The position numbers and the translations under genes were made by a program. Below the pieces are notes generated by a model, which saw nothing but the letters and a program-made list of their open reading frames with translations, did not search any database and had not been told where the DNA came from. DNA of 64,000 bases. It comes from Sphingomonas sp. Leaf230 (lineage in GTDB: Bacteria; Pseudomonadota; Alphaproteobacteria; Sphingomonadales; Sphingomonadaceae). Of the stretch, positions 1-8,531 are shown one piece after another (position 1 is the first letter of the stretch; each line of letters starts with the position of its first letter). Location: assembly GCF_001421745.1 (NCBI RefSeq), contig NZ_LMKW01000001.1, positions 62,001-126,000 on the forward strand, in the 5' to 3' direction.

Positions 1-214
1 TCCGCCAGTTGAGGAAATCAGCCAGCAAAAGCGGCATCGCGGACGGTGCGACGATCGGCGCAGCAGGCGCAGCGGAGGGTATGACGACCGGCTCAGGCGC
101 CGCAAACCAGTCGCGCGGGACGTCGTCGACGAGCGTGTCGACGCCAGCCTCGTGCCACCAGTCGAGCGCGCTCGCCGCTGTATTTCGCCAGTCGATGGTT
201 TGGTCCGCCCCCAC
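1..214 (-). CDS. Uracil-DNA glycosylase family protein, N-terminal part (cut by window edge)
   Basis: Only the first 71 codons are in the window; the gene runs off the left edge. A GTG start at 214 gives an N-terminus beginning VGADQTIDWRNTAAS followed by the stretch LDWWHEAGVD and then PRDWFA. This Ala/Pro-rich leader with a tryptophan-rich start matches what I remember of alphaproteobacterial family 4/5-type uracil-DNA glycosylases, which remove uracil from DNA for base-excision repair. The catalytic motifs lie outside the window, so the call rests on the N-terminal signature and on divergence from the ETF-QO gene, a pairing I recall from sphingomonads. It could be another protein with a similar leader. 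Confidence 0.55.
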   Translation of the reverse strand, partial: MGADQTIDWRNTAASALDWWHEAGVDTLVDDVPRDWFAAPEPVVIPSAAPAAPIVAPSAMPLLLADFLNWR

Positions 215-353
215 AGGGTAACCTATGCTGCACGGTTGACGTGGCGGTCAACTCGCGCAATCGCCATATTGGACAAGACGGTGCCCGCCCGAGCCCGAAC
301 GAAGGGTGGGGCGCAATGCTGAGGCAAGAGGGGACATCCCCCGGGAGACGATG

Positions 354-2015
354 ATGACGACACGTGAATCGATGCCGTACGACGTGGTGATCGTCGGCGC
401 AGGCCCGGCCGGTCTCTCGGCAGCGATCCGCCTGAAACAGCTGGCGGCCGAGAAGGACGCCGAGATCAGCGTCTGCGTGCTCGAAAAGGGCTCCGAAGTC
501 GGCGCGCATATCCTGTCGGGCGCGGTCATCGATCCCAAGTCGCTCGACGAACTCCTGCCGGACTGGCGCGAGGACGGCTGCCCGCTCGCCGAAGTGCCCG
601 TGACCGAGAACCATCACTGGATTCTGACCAAGACGAAGAAGAGCGAAATGCCGCACTTCGTCACGCCCTCGTTCATGCACAACAAGGGCACGTATACCGG
701 CTCGCTCGGCAATTTGTGCCGCTGGCTCGCGAGCAAGGCGGAAGAGCTCGGCGTCGAGATCTTCCCGGGCTTTGCAGCCGCCGAAATCCTGTTTAACGAC
801 GACGGCTCGGTGAAGGGCGTCGCGACCGGCGACATGGGCGTCGCGCGCGACGGCACGCACAAGGGTGACTACACCCCCGGCCTCGAACTTCACGCCAAAT
901 ACACCTTCTTTTCCGAAGGTTGCCGCGGGCACCTGACGAAGGAACTGATCCGCAATTTCGCGCTCGACAAGGACAGCGATCCGCAGGTCTACGGCCTCGG
1001 CATCAAGGAGCTGTGGGACATCGATCCCGAACTCCACGTCCCCGGCCGCGTCATCCACACGCAGGGCTGGCCGCTGTCCGAGACCGACGGCTCGAACGGC
1101 GGCGGCTGGATCTATCACCAGGCGAACGGCCAAGTCTCGATCGGCTTCGTCACATGGCTGAACTATACCAACCCGTATCTCTCGCCGTTCAGCGAGATGC
1201 AGCGCTGGAAGACGCATCCCGAGATCGCCGCGCTGCTGAAGGGCGCCAAGCGCGTCAGCTACGGCGCGCGCGCGATCAGCGATGGCGGGCTCCAGTCGAT
1301 CCCCAAGCTCGTGATGCCAGGCGCCGCTCTCATCGGCGACAGCGCGGGCTTCCTCAACGTGCCGCGCATCAAGGGCACGCATACCGCGATGAAGTCCGGC
1401 ATGATGGCCGCCGAGGCCGCGGTCGAGGCGATCGTCTCGCAGCGCGGCCATGACGAACTCGCCGCCTATCCCGAAGCGTTCGATAAGTCGTGGGTCAAGA
1501 AGGAGCTGTCGGTCGTCCGCAACGTCGTGCCGCTGGTCAAGAAGTTCGGCGACCTCGTCGGCTCGGGCCTCGCTGGCATCACGATGTGGGCCGAGCATCT
1601 GGGGATCAAGATGCCCTTCACGATGCACCACCACCCCGATAACGAGAGCCTGTGGCGCAAGGACCTCGTCAAGCCGATCGTCTATCCCAAGCCCGACGGC
1701 GTCCTGACGTTCGATCGCCTCTCGTCTGTGTTCGTCTCGAACACCAACCACGAGGAGGACCAGCCGGTCCACCTGACGCTCAAGGATGCGAGCGTGCCGA
1801 TCGCCTACAACCTGCCGATGTACGACGAACCCGCGCAACGCTATTGCCCGGCCGGCGTTTACGAAGTCGTCGGCGAAGACACCGCCGATCCGAAGTTCGT
1901 CATCAACGCGCAGAACTGCGTCCACTGCAAGACCTGCGACATCAAGGACCCCATCCAGAACATCAACTGGGTCGTACCCGAGGGCGGCGGAGGCCCCAAT
2001 TATCCCAACATGTAA
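354..2015 (+). CDS. Electron transfer flavoprotein-ubiquinone oxidoreductase
   Basis: Inner-membrane flavoprotein that passes electrons from ETF (fatty acid and amino acid dehydrogenases) to ubiquinone. The N-terminus has the FAD dinucleotide motif VIVGAGPAGLSAA; the middle carries the conserved GWPL and GGGWIYH segments; the C-terminus has a 4Fe-4S ferredoxin-like cluster region (YCPAGVYEV, then CVHCKTCDIKDP). Length of 553 residues fits the family. Two ATGs lie in tandem at 351 and 354; GGGAG at 343-347 is better spaced for the second. An in-frame ATG at 306 would add a leader that does not resemble the family. The stop (TAA 2013-2015) is part of ATGTAAG, abutting the next gene. Confidence 0.95.
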   Translation: MTTRESMPYDVVIVGAGPAGLSAAIRLKQLAAEKDAEISVCVLEKGSEVGAHILSGAVIDPKSLDELLPDWREDGCPLAEVPVTENHHWILTKTKKSEMPHFVTPSFMHNKGTYTGSLGNLCRWLASKAEELGVEIFPGFAAAEILFNDDGSVKGVATGDMGVARDGTHKGDYTPGLELHAKYTFFSEGCRGHLTKELIRNFALDKDSDPQVYGLGIKELWDIDPELHVPGRVIHTQGWPLSETDGSNGGGWIYHQANGQVSIGFVTWLNYTNPYLSPFSEMQRWKTHPEIAALLKGAKRVSYGARAISDGGLQSIPKLVMPGAALIGDSAGFLNVPRIKGTHTAMKSGMMAAEAAVEAIVSQRGHDELAAYPEAFDKSWVKKELSVVRNVVPLVKKFGDLVGSGLAGITMWAEHLGIKMPFTMHHHPDNESLWRKDLVKPIVYPKPDGVLTFDRLSSVFVSNTNHEEDQPVHLTLKDASVPIAYNLPMYDEPAQRYCPAGVYEVVGEDTADPKFVINAQNCVHCKTCDIKDPIQNINWVVPEGGGGPNYPNM

Positions 2016-2043
2016 GCGTCTGTTTCTAGCACTCGGTCTCGTC

Positions 2044-3429
2044 GTGGCGGCGCCCGCCACGGCGGCGCCGGCTGACCTTTCCGCCTATCTGAAGGCGCGC
2101 GCCGCCGACGCCGCAGGACGACCGGACCTCGCCGCCGCCAGCTATGCCAAGGTGCTGGCGGCGTCTCCCGACGATCCCGTCGTCGCGATCCGCGCCTACC
2201 GCGAGGCGCTCGAGGCAGGCGACATGCAACTCGCCACGCGCGCCGCCGCGGTCCTCGGCAAGGCCGGCGTAGCCCCGGCCGATGCCGGCCTCCTCCCGCT
2301 CGCCGAGGCCTCGCGACGCGGCGACACCAAAGCCGCAAGCGCCGCCGTTGCCACGCTCGCCACCGGCCCGCTCGTGGTCCTCGCGCCCTCGCTATACGCC
2401 TGGGTCGCGCACGCCGAGCGCCGCGACCCCGAACCGTCGCTCGCCGTCGCCGCGAAGGACCCCGTCGCCAACCGCTTCGCCACCGAAACGCGCGCGCTGA
2501 TCGCCGCGGCGCTGCCCGGACAAACCCTCGCGACCGGCGTCTCACGCCTGCTCGCCCGCCTCGCCAGCGACCTCGCCGCGGGCGAGCCCTCGCCTCTGTC
2601 GATCGCCTTGACGCAGGCCGCCCTCCGCGCCGACCCAAGCTACGACCGCGCCCGCATCCTGCTCGCCGACGCGCTGGCCCGCACCAAGACCGTCGACCGC
2701 GCACTCGCCGTCCTCGACGAGATCACCCCGAAAAGCCCCTTCGCAGCCGCCGCCGCGGCCGAGCGGATCGATATCCTCGCCGCCGCCGACCGAGACGGCG
2801 AAGCGCTCGCCGCCGCCAAGAACCGCGTCGACCAGAAGGACGCCGACGCCGCCGACTGGCAGCGCTATGCCGACCTGCTGCTGACCACCGGCAACCCCGC
2901 CGAAGCCGCCACCTGGTACGCGAAGATCATCGCCGCGGACGGTGCAAAGGGCGGCACCTGGGGTGCATGGCTGCAATATGGCGGCGCGCTGGACCAGGCC
3001 GGGCGCTGGCCCGAAGCGCGCGACGCTCTGGAAAAGGCCGTCGCCCGCGGCCCCGCGCAACCGCTCGCGCTGAACTACCTAGGCTTTGCGCAAGTCGAGC
3101 ACGGCGACGACATCCCCGCGTCTATCCAACTGCTCGAACGCGCCAGCCGGATCGATCCGACCAACGCCTCGATCACCGACTCGCTCGGGTGGGCCTATCA
3201 CCTCTCCGGCGACACCACCCGAGCGCTCCCCCTGCTCGAAACCGCCGCGCAGGCCGAACCCACCAACGCCGAAATCGCCGACCACCTCGGCGACGCGTAC
3301 TGGAGCGTCGGCCGAAACTACGAAGCGCGTTACGCCTGGCGCGCCGCCTTGCTGACCGCCGAACCAGCCGACACCGCACGCATAATCGCCAAGATAGGCA
3401 ACGGCCTTCCTGCCAACGCCCGCCGCTGA
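2044..3429 (+). CDS. Tetratricopeptide repeat protein, start codon uncertain
   Basis: Alanine-rich helical-repeat protein; repeats of the form GxALDxAGRWPEAR, LNYLGFA and LGDAYWSVGRNYEARYAW are typical TPRs, strongest in the last 200 residues. It is probably exported, because the residues before the repeats read KRLFLALGLVVAAPATAAPA, a good signal peptide. No ATG, GTG or TTG lies in this frame just before that segment: the frame is open back to 1786, but without a usable codon near 2008-2020. The first canonical start is GTG 2044, inside the signal peptide. The sequence ATGTAAGCG at 2010-2018 would give Met-Lys-Arg if one T were absent. I report the GTG, but the true start is probably upstream or the region carries an indel. 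Molecular role unknown. Confidence 0.75.
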   Translation: MAAPATAAPADLSAYLKARAADAAGRPDLAAASYAKVLAASPDDPVVAIRAYREALEAGDMQLATRAAAVLGKAGVAPADAGLLPLAEASRRGDTKAASAAVATLATGPLVVLAPSLYAWVAHAERRDPEPSLAVAAKDPVANRFATETRALIAAALPGQTLATGVSRLLARLASDLAAGEPSPLSIALTQAALRADPSYDRARILLADALARTKTVDRALAVLDEITPKSPFAAAAAAERIDILAAADRDGEALAAAKNRVDQKDADAADWQRYADLLLTTGNPAEAATWYAKIIAADGAKGGTWGAWLQYGGALDQAGRWPEARDALEKAVARGPAQPLALNYLGFAQVEHGDDIPASIQLLERASRIDPTNASITDSLGWAYHLSGDTTRALPLLETAAQAEPTNAEIADHLGDAYWSVGRNYEARYAWRAALLTAEPADTARIIAKIGNGLPANARR

Positions 3430-3432
3430 AAC

Positions 3433-3491
3433 CACTCTCCCATCGGGAGAGGGGAGGCCCCGCACCGCAGGTTTGGGAAGGGTGAGGGCAA
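3433..3491. repeat. Dispersed repeat, family D (CTCTCCC...GGGAGAG)
   Basis: A short palindrome CTCTCCCATCGGGAGAG (3435-3451) is followed by a conserved tail ending GGGTGAGGGCAA. A related copy lies at 6387-6450 after recA. It sits directly after the TPR gene and may act as a transcript-end hairpin. Confidence 0.6.
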
Positions 3492-3600
3492 GGCGAATTG
3501 ACGGCGGAAGCGCCGTTTCGCGAGATCGCCACTAATTCCGAGCATCTGCGGAAGTGATCGACCGCGTCAGCAACTCGCGAGGTATGCGGCATCCCCCTCT

Positions 3601-3682
3601 CGTCATCCTGACGAAAGTCAGGATCCAGAGCCAAGGACGACACCAATCGTTACCCTGGATCCTGGCTTTCGTCAGGATGACG
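3601..3682. repeat. Dispersed inverted repeat, family A (CGTCATCCTGACGAAAG)
   Basis: The left arm CGTCATCCTGACGAAAGTCA, with its own small hairpin, and the right arm TTTCGTCAGGATGACG form a roughly 25-base imperfect inverted repeat around a 30-base spacer. A half copy occurs at 4760-4789 and a variant at 8414-8498. The 330-base gap 3430-3759 holds only this element and the family D element. Confidence 0.75.
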
Positions 3683-3759
3683 CGCTTAAACCCGCAGACA
3701 TCACGCGTATTACGCTAAACCGCGCTGGAACCCTTCGCCGTCAAACCTAGAGACCGACA

Positions 3760-4704
3760 ATGCCCGCCATCACCGAACCCGCCCCCGCCAAGATCAACCT
3801 GGCCCTCCACGTCCGCCGCCGCCGCCCCGACGGCTACCACGACCTCGAAACCCTCTTCGCCTTCGCCACCGAAGGCGACCTGATCACGGTAGAACCCGCC
3901 CAAACCAACAGCTTCACCATAACCGGCCCCTTCGCCGCAGCACTCCTCCCCGCCCAAAACACCACCCTGACCCCGAACACCACCCCGGCGAAGGCCGGGG
4001 CCCAATTGGGGGCGAACAATGACGAGGCCCCCCGCTCGTCCAGCACCCCTCCAGGCAACGCCCCCTGGAATGGCAACCTTGTAACCGCCGCAGCAGACGC
4101 CTTCACCACCGCGTTCGCCCCCGAGGCTCACCACGTCATAACCCTGGAAAAGCACCTCCCCATCGCCTCAGGCATAGGCGGAGGCTCAGCCGACGCAGCC
4201 GCCACGCTCCGAGCACTAGCCCGCCTTCACGGCATATCCCCAACCGACCCCCGCCTCCACGACATCGCCGCAAAGCTCGGCGCCGACGTCCCCGCCTGCC
4301 TCGCCAACCGCACCACGCTAGGCACCGGCAAGGGCGACACCCTCACCAATCTCGAAGGCCTGTCCGGCACCCCCCTCCTGCTCGTGAACTCAGGCGTCGC
4401 GGTCTCCACTGCCGCCGTCTTCAAGACCTGGGACGGCCACGACCGAGGCCCGATACCCGAAGGCAATCTTCTCGACCGTGCAAGGTTGGGGCGCAACGAC
4501 CTAGAACCCCCCGCACTGGCCCTTGCCCCCGTAATCGCCGAAGTTCGCACCCTCCTCGACGCAGCCCAAGGCGTCCTCCTATCGAGAATGTCCGGCTCCG
4601 GCGCCACCTGCTTCGCCCTGTTCGAAACCCCCGAAGCCAGAGACACCGCAGCAACCGCCGCCCAAGCCAAAGGCTGGTGGACCCTCGCGACAAAGCTCGC
4701 CTGA
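3760..4704 (+). CDS. ispE: 4-diphosphocytidyl-2-C-methyl-D-erythritol kinase with a repeat-derived insertion
   Basis: Cytosolic GHMP kinase that phosphorylates CDP-methylerythritol in the MEP isoprenoid pathway. Family signatures are PAPAKINLALHV near the N-terminus, RPDGYHDLETLF, the glycine-rich ATP loop PIASGIGGGSADAA (about 127-140) and the C-terminal RMSGSGATCFAL. At 314 residues it is longer than the usual 280-290. The excess lies between LLPAQ (about 66) and NGNLVT (about 104). Within it, bases 3976-4012 are an in-frame copy of the dispersed family B repeat, translated as [12 protein letters not shown]. The insertion falls outside the motifs, so the enzyme is probably active. ATG 3760 directly precedes the conserved N-terminus. 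Confidence 0.93.
   Translation: MPAITEPAPAKINLALHVRRRRPDGYHDLETLFAFATEGDLITVEPAQTNSFTITGPFAAALLPAQNTTLTPNTTPAKAGAQLGANNDEAPRSSSTPPGNAPWNGNLVTAAADAFTTAFAPEAHHVITLEKHLPIASGIGGGSADAAATLRALARLHGISPTDPRLHDIAAKLGADVPACLANRTTLGTGKGDTLTNLEGLSGTPLLLVNSGVAVSTAAVFKTWDGHDRGPIPEGNLLDRARLGRNDLEPPALALAPVIAEVRTLLDAAQGVLLSRMSGSGATCFALFETPEARDTAATAAQAKGWWTLATKLA
3976..4012. repeat. Family B repeat arm inside ispE
   Basis: Bases 3978-4012 are identical over 35 positions to 11258-11292, an intergenic family B element, and 3976-4002 match 6546-6572. The core is CACCCCGGCGAAGGCCGGGG. It is read through in frame as part of ispE. Confidence 0.9.
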
Positions 4705-4759
4705 TCGCTCGATAGGCGGCGGCACTTTCGATGCTGGCCGCCGCCTTGCCGCCACCACC

Positions 4760-4789
4760 CGTCATCCTGACGAAAGTCAGGATGCAGAG
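4760..4789. repeat. Half copy of family A repeat
   Basis: Matches the left arm of the element at 3601 (GTCATCCTGACGAAAGTCAG) with one later change. No right arm follows. Confidence 0.65.
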
Positions 4790-4984
4790 CGGCAAACGAA
4801 ACCGTTCGTCAAAACCTGTTCTCGACACCATCGACGAGTCGATCGCCGCTAAACCCGCGCTCGAACAACCAGAACCGTTCTCGACTAAACTCTGCCAGTC
4901 CCATCTCGTCACCCCAGACTTGTTCGGCATTTATCCCCTTCGAACGTGTTAGTCCGCAGTCGTACGGCACCACGCCCTTGCCGT

Positions 4985-5039
4985 GTTCTCCCGCGAAGGC
5001 GGGAGCCCAGTCTGGATCCCCGCCTTCGCGCGGAGACAT
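4985..5039. repeat. Dispersed inverted repeat, family C
   Basis: GTTCTCCCGCGAAGGCGGGA, then a CCCAGTCTGGATCC spacer, then the complementary arm CCCGCCTTCGCGCGGAGACA. The same layout recurs at 6679, 11392, 21799 and 54855, with a variant at 18353 inside a gene. Confidence 0.8.
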
Positions 5040-5210
5040 GTCTTACTTGCGCGCAAAAGACAGCAGCCGCCGTGTTCAGGGGGTCAGCGCTCCACGGACT
5101 CAATGGCCGAGGAGCGCGGAACGTTGGGTGCTGAACCAAGCCCCGCATGATTAGGCTCGGCAACTAATCGCGGCCGTTGCGAAACGCACACCTTTTCTGG
5201 AAAACCTCTC

Positions 5211-5225
5211 GTTCCCCACTTGTTC
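5211..5225 (+). promoter_or_regulatory. LexA (SOS) box upstream of recA
   Basis: GTTC-CCCACTT-GTTC is an exact match to the alphaproteobacterial LexA operator GTTC-N7-GTTC. It lies 79 bases before the chosen recA start, the expected place for repression of recA in the absence of DNA damage. Confidence 0.85.
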
Positions 5226-5303
5226 CAAAAGAACAAAGGGAATACATGGTGTTTGACGCGTTGAATGGCACGCGCGCTTGCTTTAGCGATGGGAGCATAT
5301 TCG

Positions 5304-6377
<1,074 letters not shown>

Positions 6378-6386
6378 TCGTACTTT

Positions 6387-6450
6387 CCCTCTCCCTCAGG
6401 GGAGAGGGAGGGAGCCATTGCCTTCGCAATGGGAGGGTGAGGGCACGCGG
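6387..6450. repeat. Dispersed repeat, family D
   Basis: CCCTCTCCCTCAGGGGAGAGGG palindrome followed by a second hairpin CATTGCCTTCGCAATG and the tail GGGAGGGTGAGGGCA. It sits just after recA and may double as its transcript terminator. Confidence 0.65.
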
Positions 6451-6545
6451 GACGTAGTGTCCAGTGCTTAGCTCATGGTGGCCAAGCATGTGCACGGCGG
6501 ACGGTTCAGATGCGTCGCGAACTGAAACCGCGCCAACCTATCCCT

Positions 6546-6579
6546 AACACCACCCCGGCGAAGGCCGGGGCCGAGTTGG
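6546..6579. repeat. Left arm of family B repeat
   Basis: AACACCACCCCGGCGAAGGC continues into GGGGCCGAGTTGG. It matches the element inside ispE over its first 27 bases. The right arm is not present nearby. Confidence 0.8.
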
Positions 6580-6678
6580 CATGATGCAGCAATAGAGTCG
6601 CGCGTTAGGCCAAGCTCGTTCGAGTCGGCAACTCACATTCGACGTCGAGCCTGCTTCCCCTTGTTCTCGTGCTTCCCT

Positions 6679-6731
6679 GTTCTCCCGCGAAGGCGGCAGC
6701 CCAGTCTGGATTCCCGTGTTCGCGGGAAACA
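6679..6731. repeat. Dispersed inverted repeat, family C
   Basis: GTTCTCCCGCGAAGGCGGCA ... TTCCCGTGTTCGCGGGAAACA, a slightly decayed copy of the element at 4985. Confidence 0.75.
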
Positions 6732-6900
6732 ACTCTAATGATGTCAGTATGCTCGCCTACATCGGACCGCGAAACACCGCGTCACAAATACCGCGCCAGC
6801 GTCTGCACTTTGTGCACTTCGGACCGAATGTACCAATTATGTGAGATCCTATAGACCGTTCGATCGTCCCCCCCCGACCGAGCATGAAACGGATCAGCCC
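6732..6900. other. Remainder of recA-methyltransferase gap
   Basis: The 523-base gap 6378-6900 contains three repeats (6387, 6546, 6679). The last 169 bases hold nothing I recognise apart from the presumed promoter region of the methyltransferase gene. Confidence 0.4.
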
Positions 6901-7737
6901 ATGACCACCGCCTACGACTGGACCGGCAAAATAGGCGACGTCTGGGCCAAGGAATGGCGCCGAACCGACCGCAGCTTCACCAACCTGACACCGCACTTGA
7001 ACGCAGCGATCCTGTCCGCCGCCATCCCCCAAACCCGCAAGATCATCGACATAGGCTGCGGCGCGGGAGCAACCTCACTAGCCACCGCGCAAGCGCTCCC
7101 GACCGCGCAAATAACCGGCATAGATCTCTCACCAAACCTGATCGAGATCGCCAAAGACCGCGCCAAAACCCAACCCAATGCCAGCTTCGAATGTGCGGAC
7201 ATCACCGCCGCCGCCGCGAACCACGCCCCCATCGACCTGTCCGTCTCCCGCCACGGCGTCATGTTCTTCGCTGACCCCGTTGCCGCCTTCACGACCTTAG
7301 CCGAAGCCGCCGCCCCAGACGCAACGCTTGTCTTCTCCTGTTTCGCCGACCGCGCCGCCAACCGCTGGGCCACCGAAATCATCACCGCGACCGGCGGCAA
7401 TGCAGACGCGCCAGCAACCACCGCACCCGGACCCTTCGCTTTCGCCGATCCGAACTACGTCGCGAGCATCCTCGGAAAATCCGGCTGGCACGTCGCGGCA
7501 CCCGAACGTATCGACTTCGCCTACCGGGCAGGGGAGGGCGCCGACCCCGTAGCCGACGCCGTCGACTATTTCCGCCGCATCGGCCCAGCCGCCTCCGCCA
7601 TCCGCGACGCCGCCCCCGAGGAACGCGAGCGCCACATCGCGCGTCTCACCCAGGTCTGCGACCGGTACCGAAGCGGCGACACGGTGGAATTCCCCGCCGC
7701 CGCCTGGATCTGGACCGCGCGCAAATCGTCCGAATAA
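6901..7737 (+). CDS. Class I SAM-dependent methyltransferase
   Basis: Small-molecule-type methyltransferase of unknown substrate. Motif I (KIIDIGCGAGATSLA, about residues 42-56) and the acidic post-I position (GIDLSPNLIEIAKDRA) give the SAM pocket; later segments (SRHGVMFFADP, LVFSCFADRAANRWA) fit the UbiE-like/type 11 group. The ATG at 6901 follows only a weak ribosome site (ACGGATC). A GTG at 6841 in the same frame would add 20 residues with no resemblance to the family. The product is 278 residues. The gene lies 17 bases ahead of a GST gene and probably shares its transcript. Confidence 0.8.
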   Translation: MTTAYDWTGKIGDVWAKEWRRTDRSFTNLTPHLNAAILSAAIPQTRKIIDIGCGAGATSLATAQALPTAQITGIDLSPNLIEIAKDRAKTQPNASFECADITAAAANHAPIDLSVSRHGVMFFADPVAAFTTLAEAAAPDATLVFSCFADRAANRWATEIITATGGNADAPATTAPGPFAFADPNYVASILGKSGWHVAAPERIDFAYRAGEGADPVADAVDYFRRIGPAASAIRDAAPEERERHIARLTQVCDRYRSGDTVEFPAAAWIWTARKSSE

Positions 7738-7754
7738 AAAACAGGGGGTTCAGC

Positions 7755-8378
7755 ATGATCATCGTCCACCACCTCGAAAACTCGCGATCGCAGCGGATCC
7801 TGTGGATGCTCGAGGAACTCGGCCTCCCCTACGAGATCAAGCGCTACGAGCGGAACAAGGCAACGATGCTCGCCCCGCCCGAACTCAAGCAGGTCCACCC
7901 GCTGGGTAAATCGCCCGTAATTGAGGACGACGGTCAGGTAGTCGCCGAGACCGGTGCGATCGTCGAATATCTGGTAGATAAGGCGGACGGCAAACTCGGC
8001 GCCCCCGCCAACCGCGCCGACGCGCTGCGGTACCGGTTCTGGCTCCACTATGCGGAAGGCTCAATGATGCCGCCGCTGCTTCTGAAGCTCGTCCTCGCGC
8101 GCATCCCGATCCTGGGCAAGGCGGCGACCAGGAAGATACAGCCGATGATCGACGTCCACCTCGACTATGTCGAATCTGAGCTGTCCAAGCGCCCCTGGTT
8201 CGCCGGCGCCGAGATGACCGCCGCCGACATCATGATGAGCTTCCCCCTCGAAGCCGCCCGCAGCCGCGGAGGCCTCAACGAGTCACGCCCCGCGACGATC
8301 GCGTGGCTGGCAAAGGTCCACGCACGGCCCGCGTATCAGGCCGGCCTCAAAAAGGGCGGCCCCTACGCGTACGCCTGA
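7755..8378 (+). CDS. Glutathione S-transferase family protein
   Basis: 207 residues, a normal GST length. The N-terminal thioredoxin-fold half shows HHLENSRSQRILWMLEELGLPYEI and the cis-proline/GSH-binding region GKSPVIEDDGQVVAETGAIVEYL; the helical half ends with the N-capping-like region GAEMTAADIMMSFP. The first-helix SRSQR motif suggests a serine-type GST. AGGGGG 9-14 bases before ATG 7755 supports the start. Substrate is not predictable. Confidence 0.88.
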   Translation: MIIVHHLENSRSQRILWMLEELGLPYEIKRYERNKATMLAPPELKQVHPLGKSPVIEDDGQVVAETGAIVEYLVDKADGKLGAPANRADALRYRFWLHYAEGSMMPPLLLKLVLARIPILGKAATRKIQPMIDVHLDYVESELSKRPWFAGAEMTAADIMMSFPLEAARSRGGLNESRPATIAWLAKVHARPAYQAGLKKGGPYAYA

Positions 8379-8413
8379 CCCGCTGCGATAGGGCCCAAGT
8401 CTACCCAACCACT

Positions 8414-8498
8414 CCGTCATCCTAGGCTCGACCCAGGATCCAGAGCCACAGACACCGGCGCTCGTGGCTCTGGATCCCAGCGTTCGCTGGGATGACGG
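8414..8498. repeat. Dispersed inverted repeat, family A variant
   Basis: CCGTCATCCTAGGCTCGACC...CCAGAGCCAC pairs with GTGGCTCTGG...GGGATGACGG. Ends match family A while the interior arm differs (GCTCGACCCAGG versus ACGAAAGTCAGG). It lies in the 153-base convergent gap between the GST and symporter genes. Confidence 0.7.
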
Positions 8499-8531
8499 AA
8501 CAGTGGTGCGACGCTCCGTGCAAGCGTCGAT

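Larger units (their letters stand above)
4705..5210. other. Gene-free stretch between ispE and recA
   Basis: About 500 bases with no coding sequence I can support. It holds a half copy of repeat A (4760-4789) and a copy of repeat C (4985-5039). Open frames here are short and read through the repeats, so I treat them as spurious. The recA control region follows at 5211. Confidence 0.6.

Noticed and set aside
93-2060. 655-codon open frame on the minus strand across the ETF-QO gene
   Set aside because: It is the antisense of a strongly recognisable flavoprotein; its composition (Asp/Arg/Val rich, no motif) is typical of GC-rich shadow frames.
4731-4952. 73-codon frame between ispE and recA
   Set aside because: Starts by translating a family A repeat half and has no ribosome site or recognisable protein; treated as spurious.
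4985-5039. Family C repeats as intrinsic terminators or CRISPR-like repeats
   Set aside because: Stems are strong but lack T-runs in most copies, and the copies are isolated, not arrayed with spacers.
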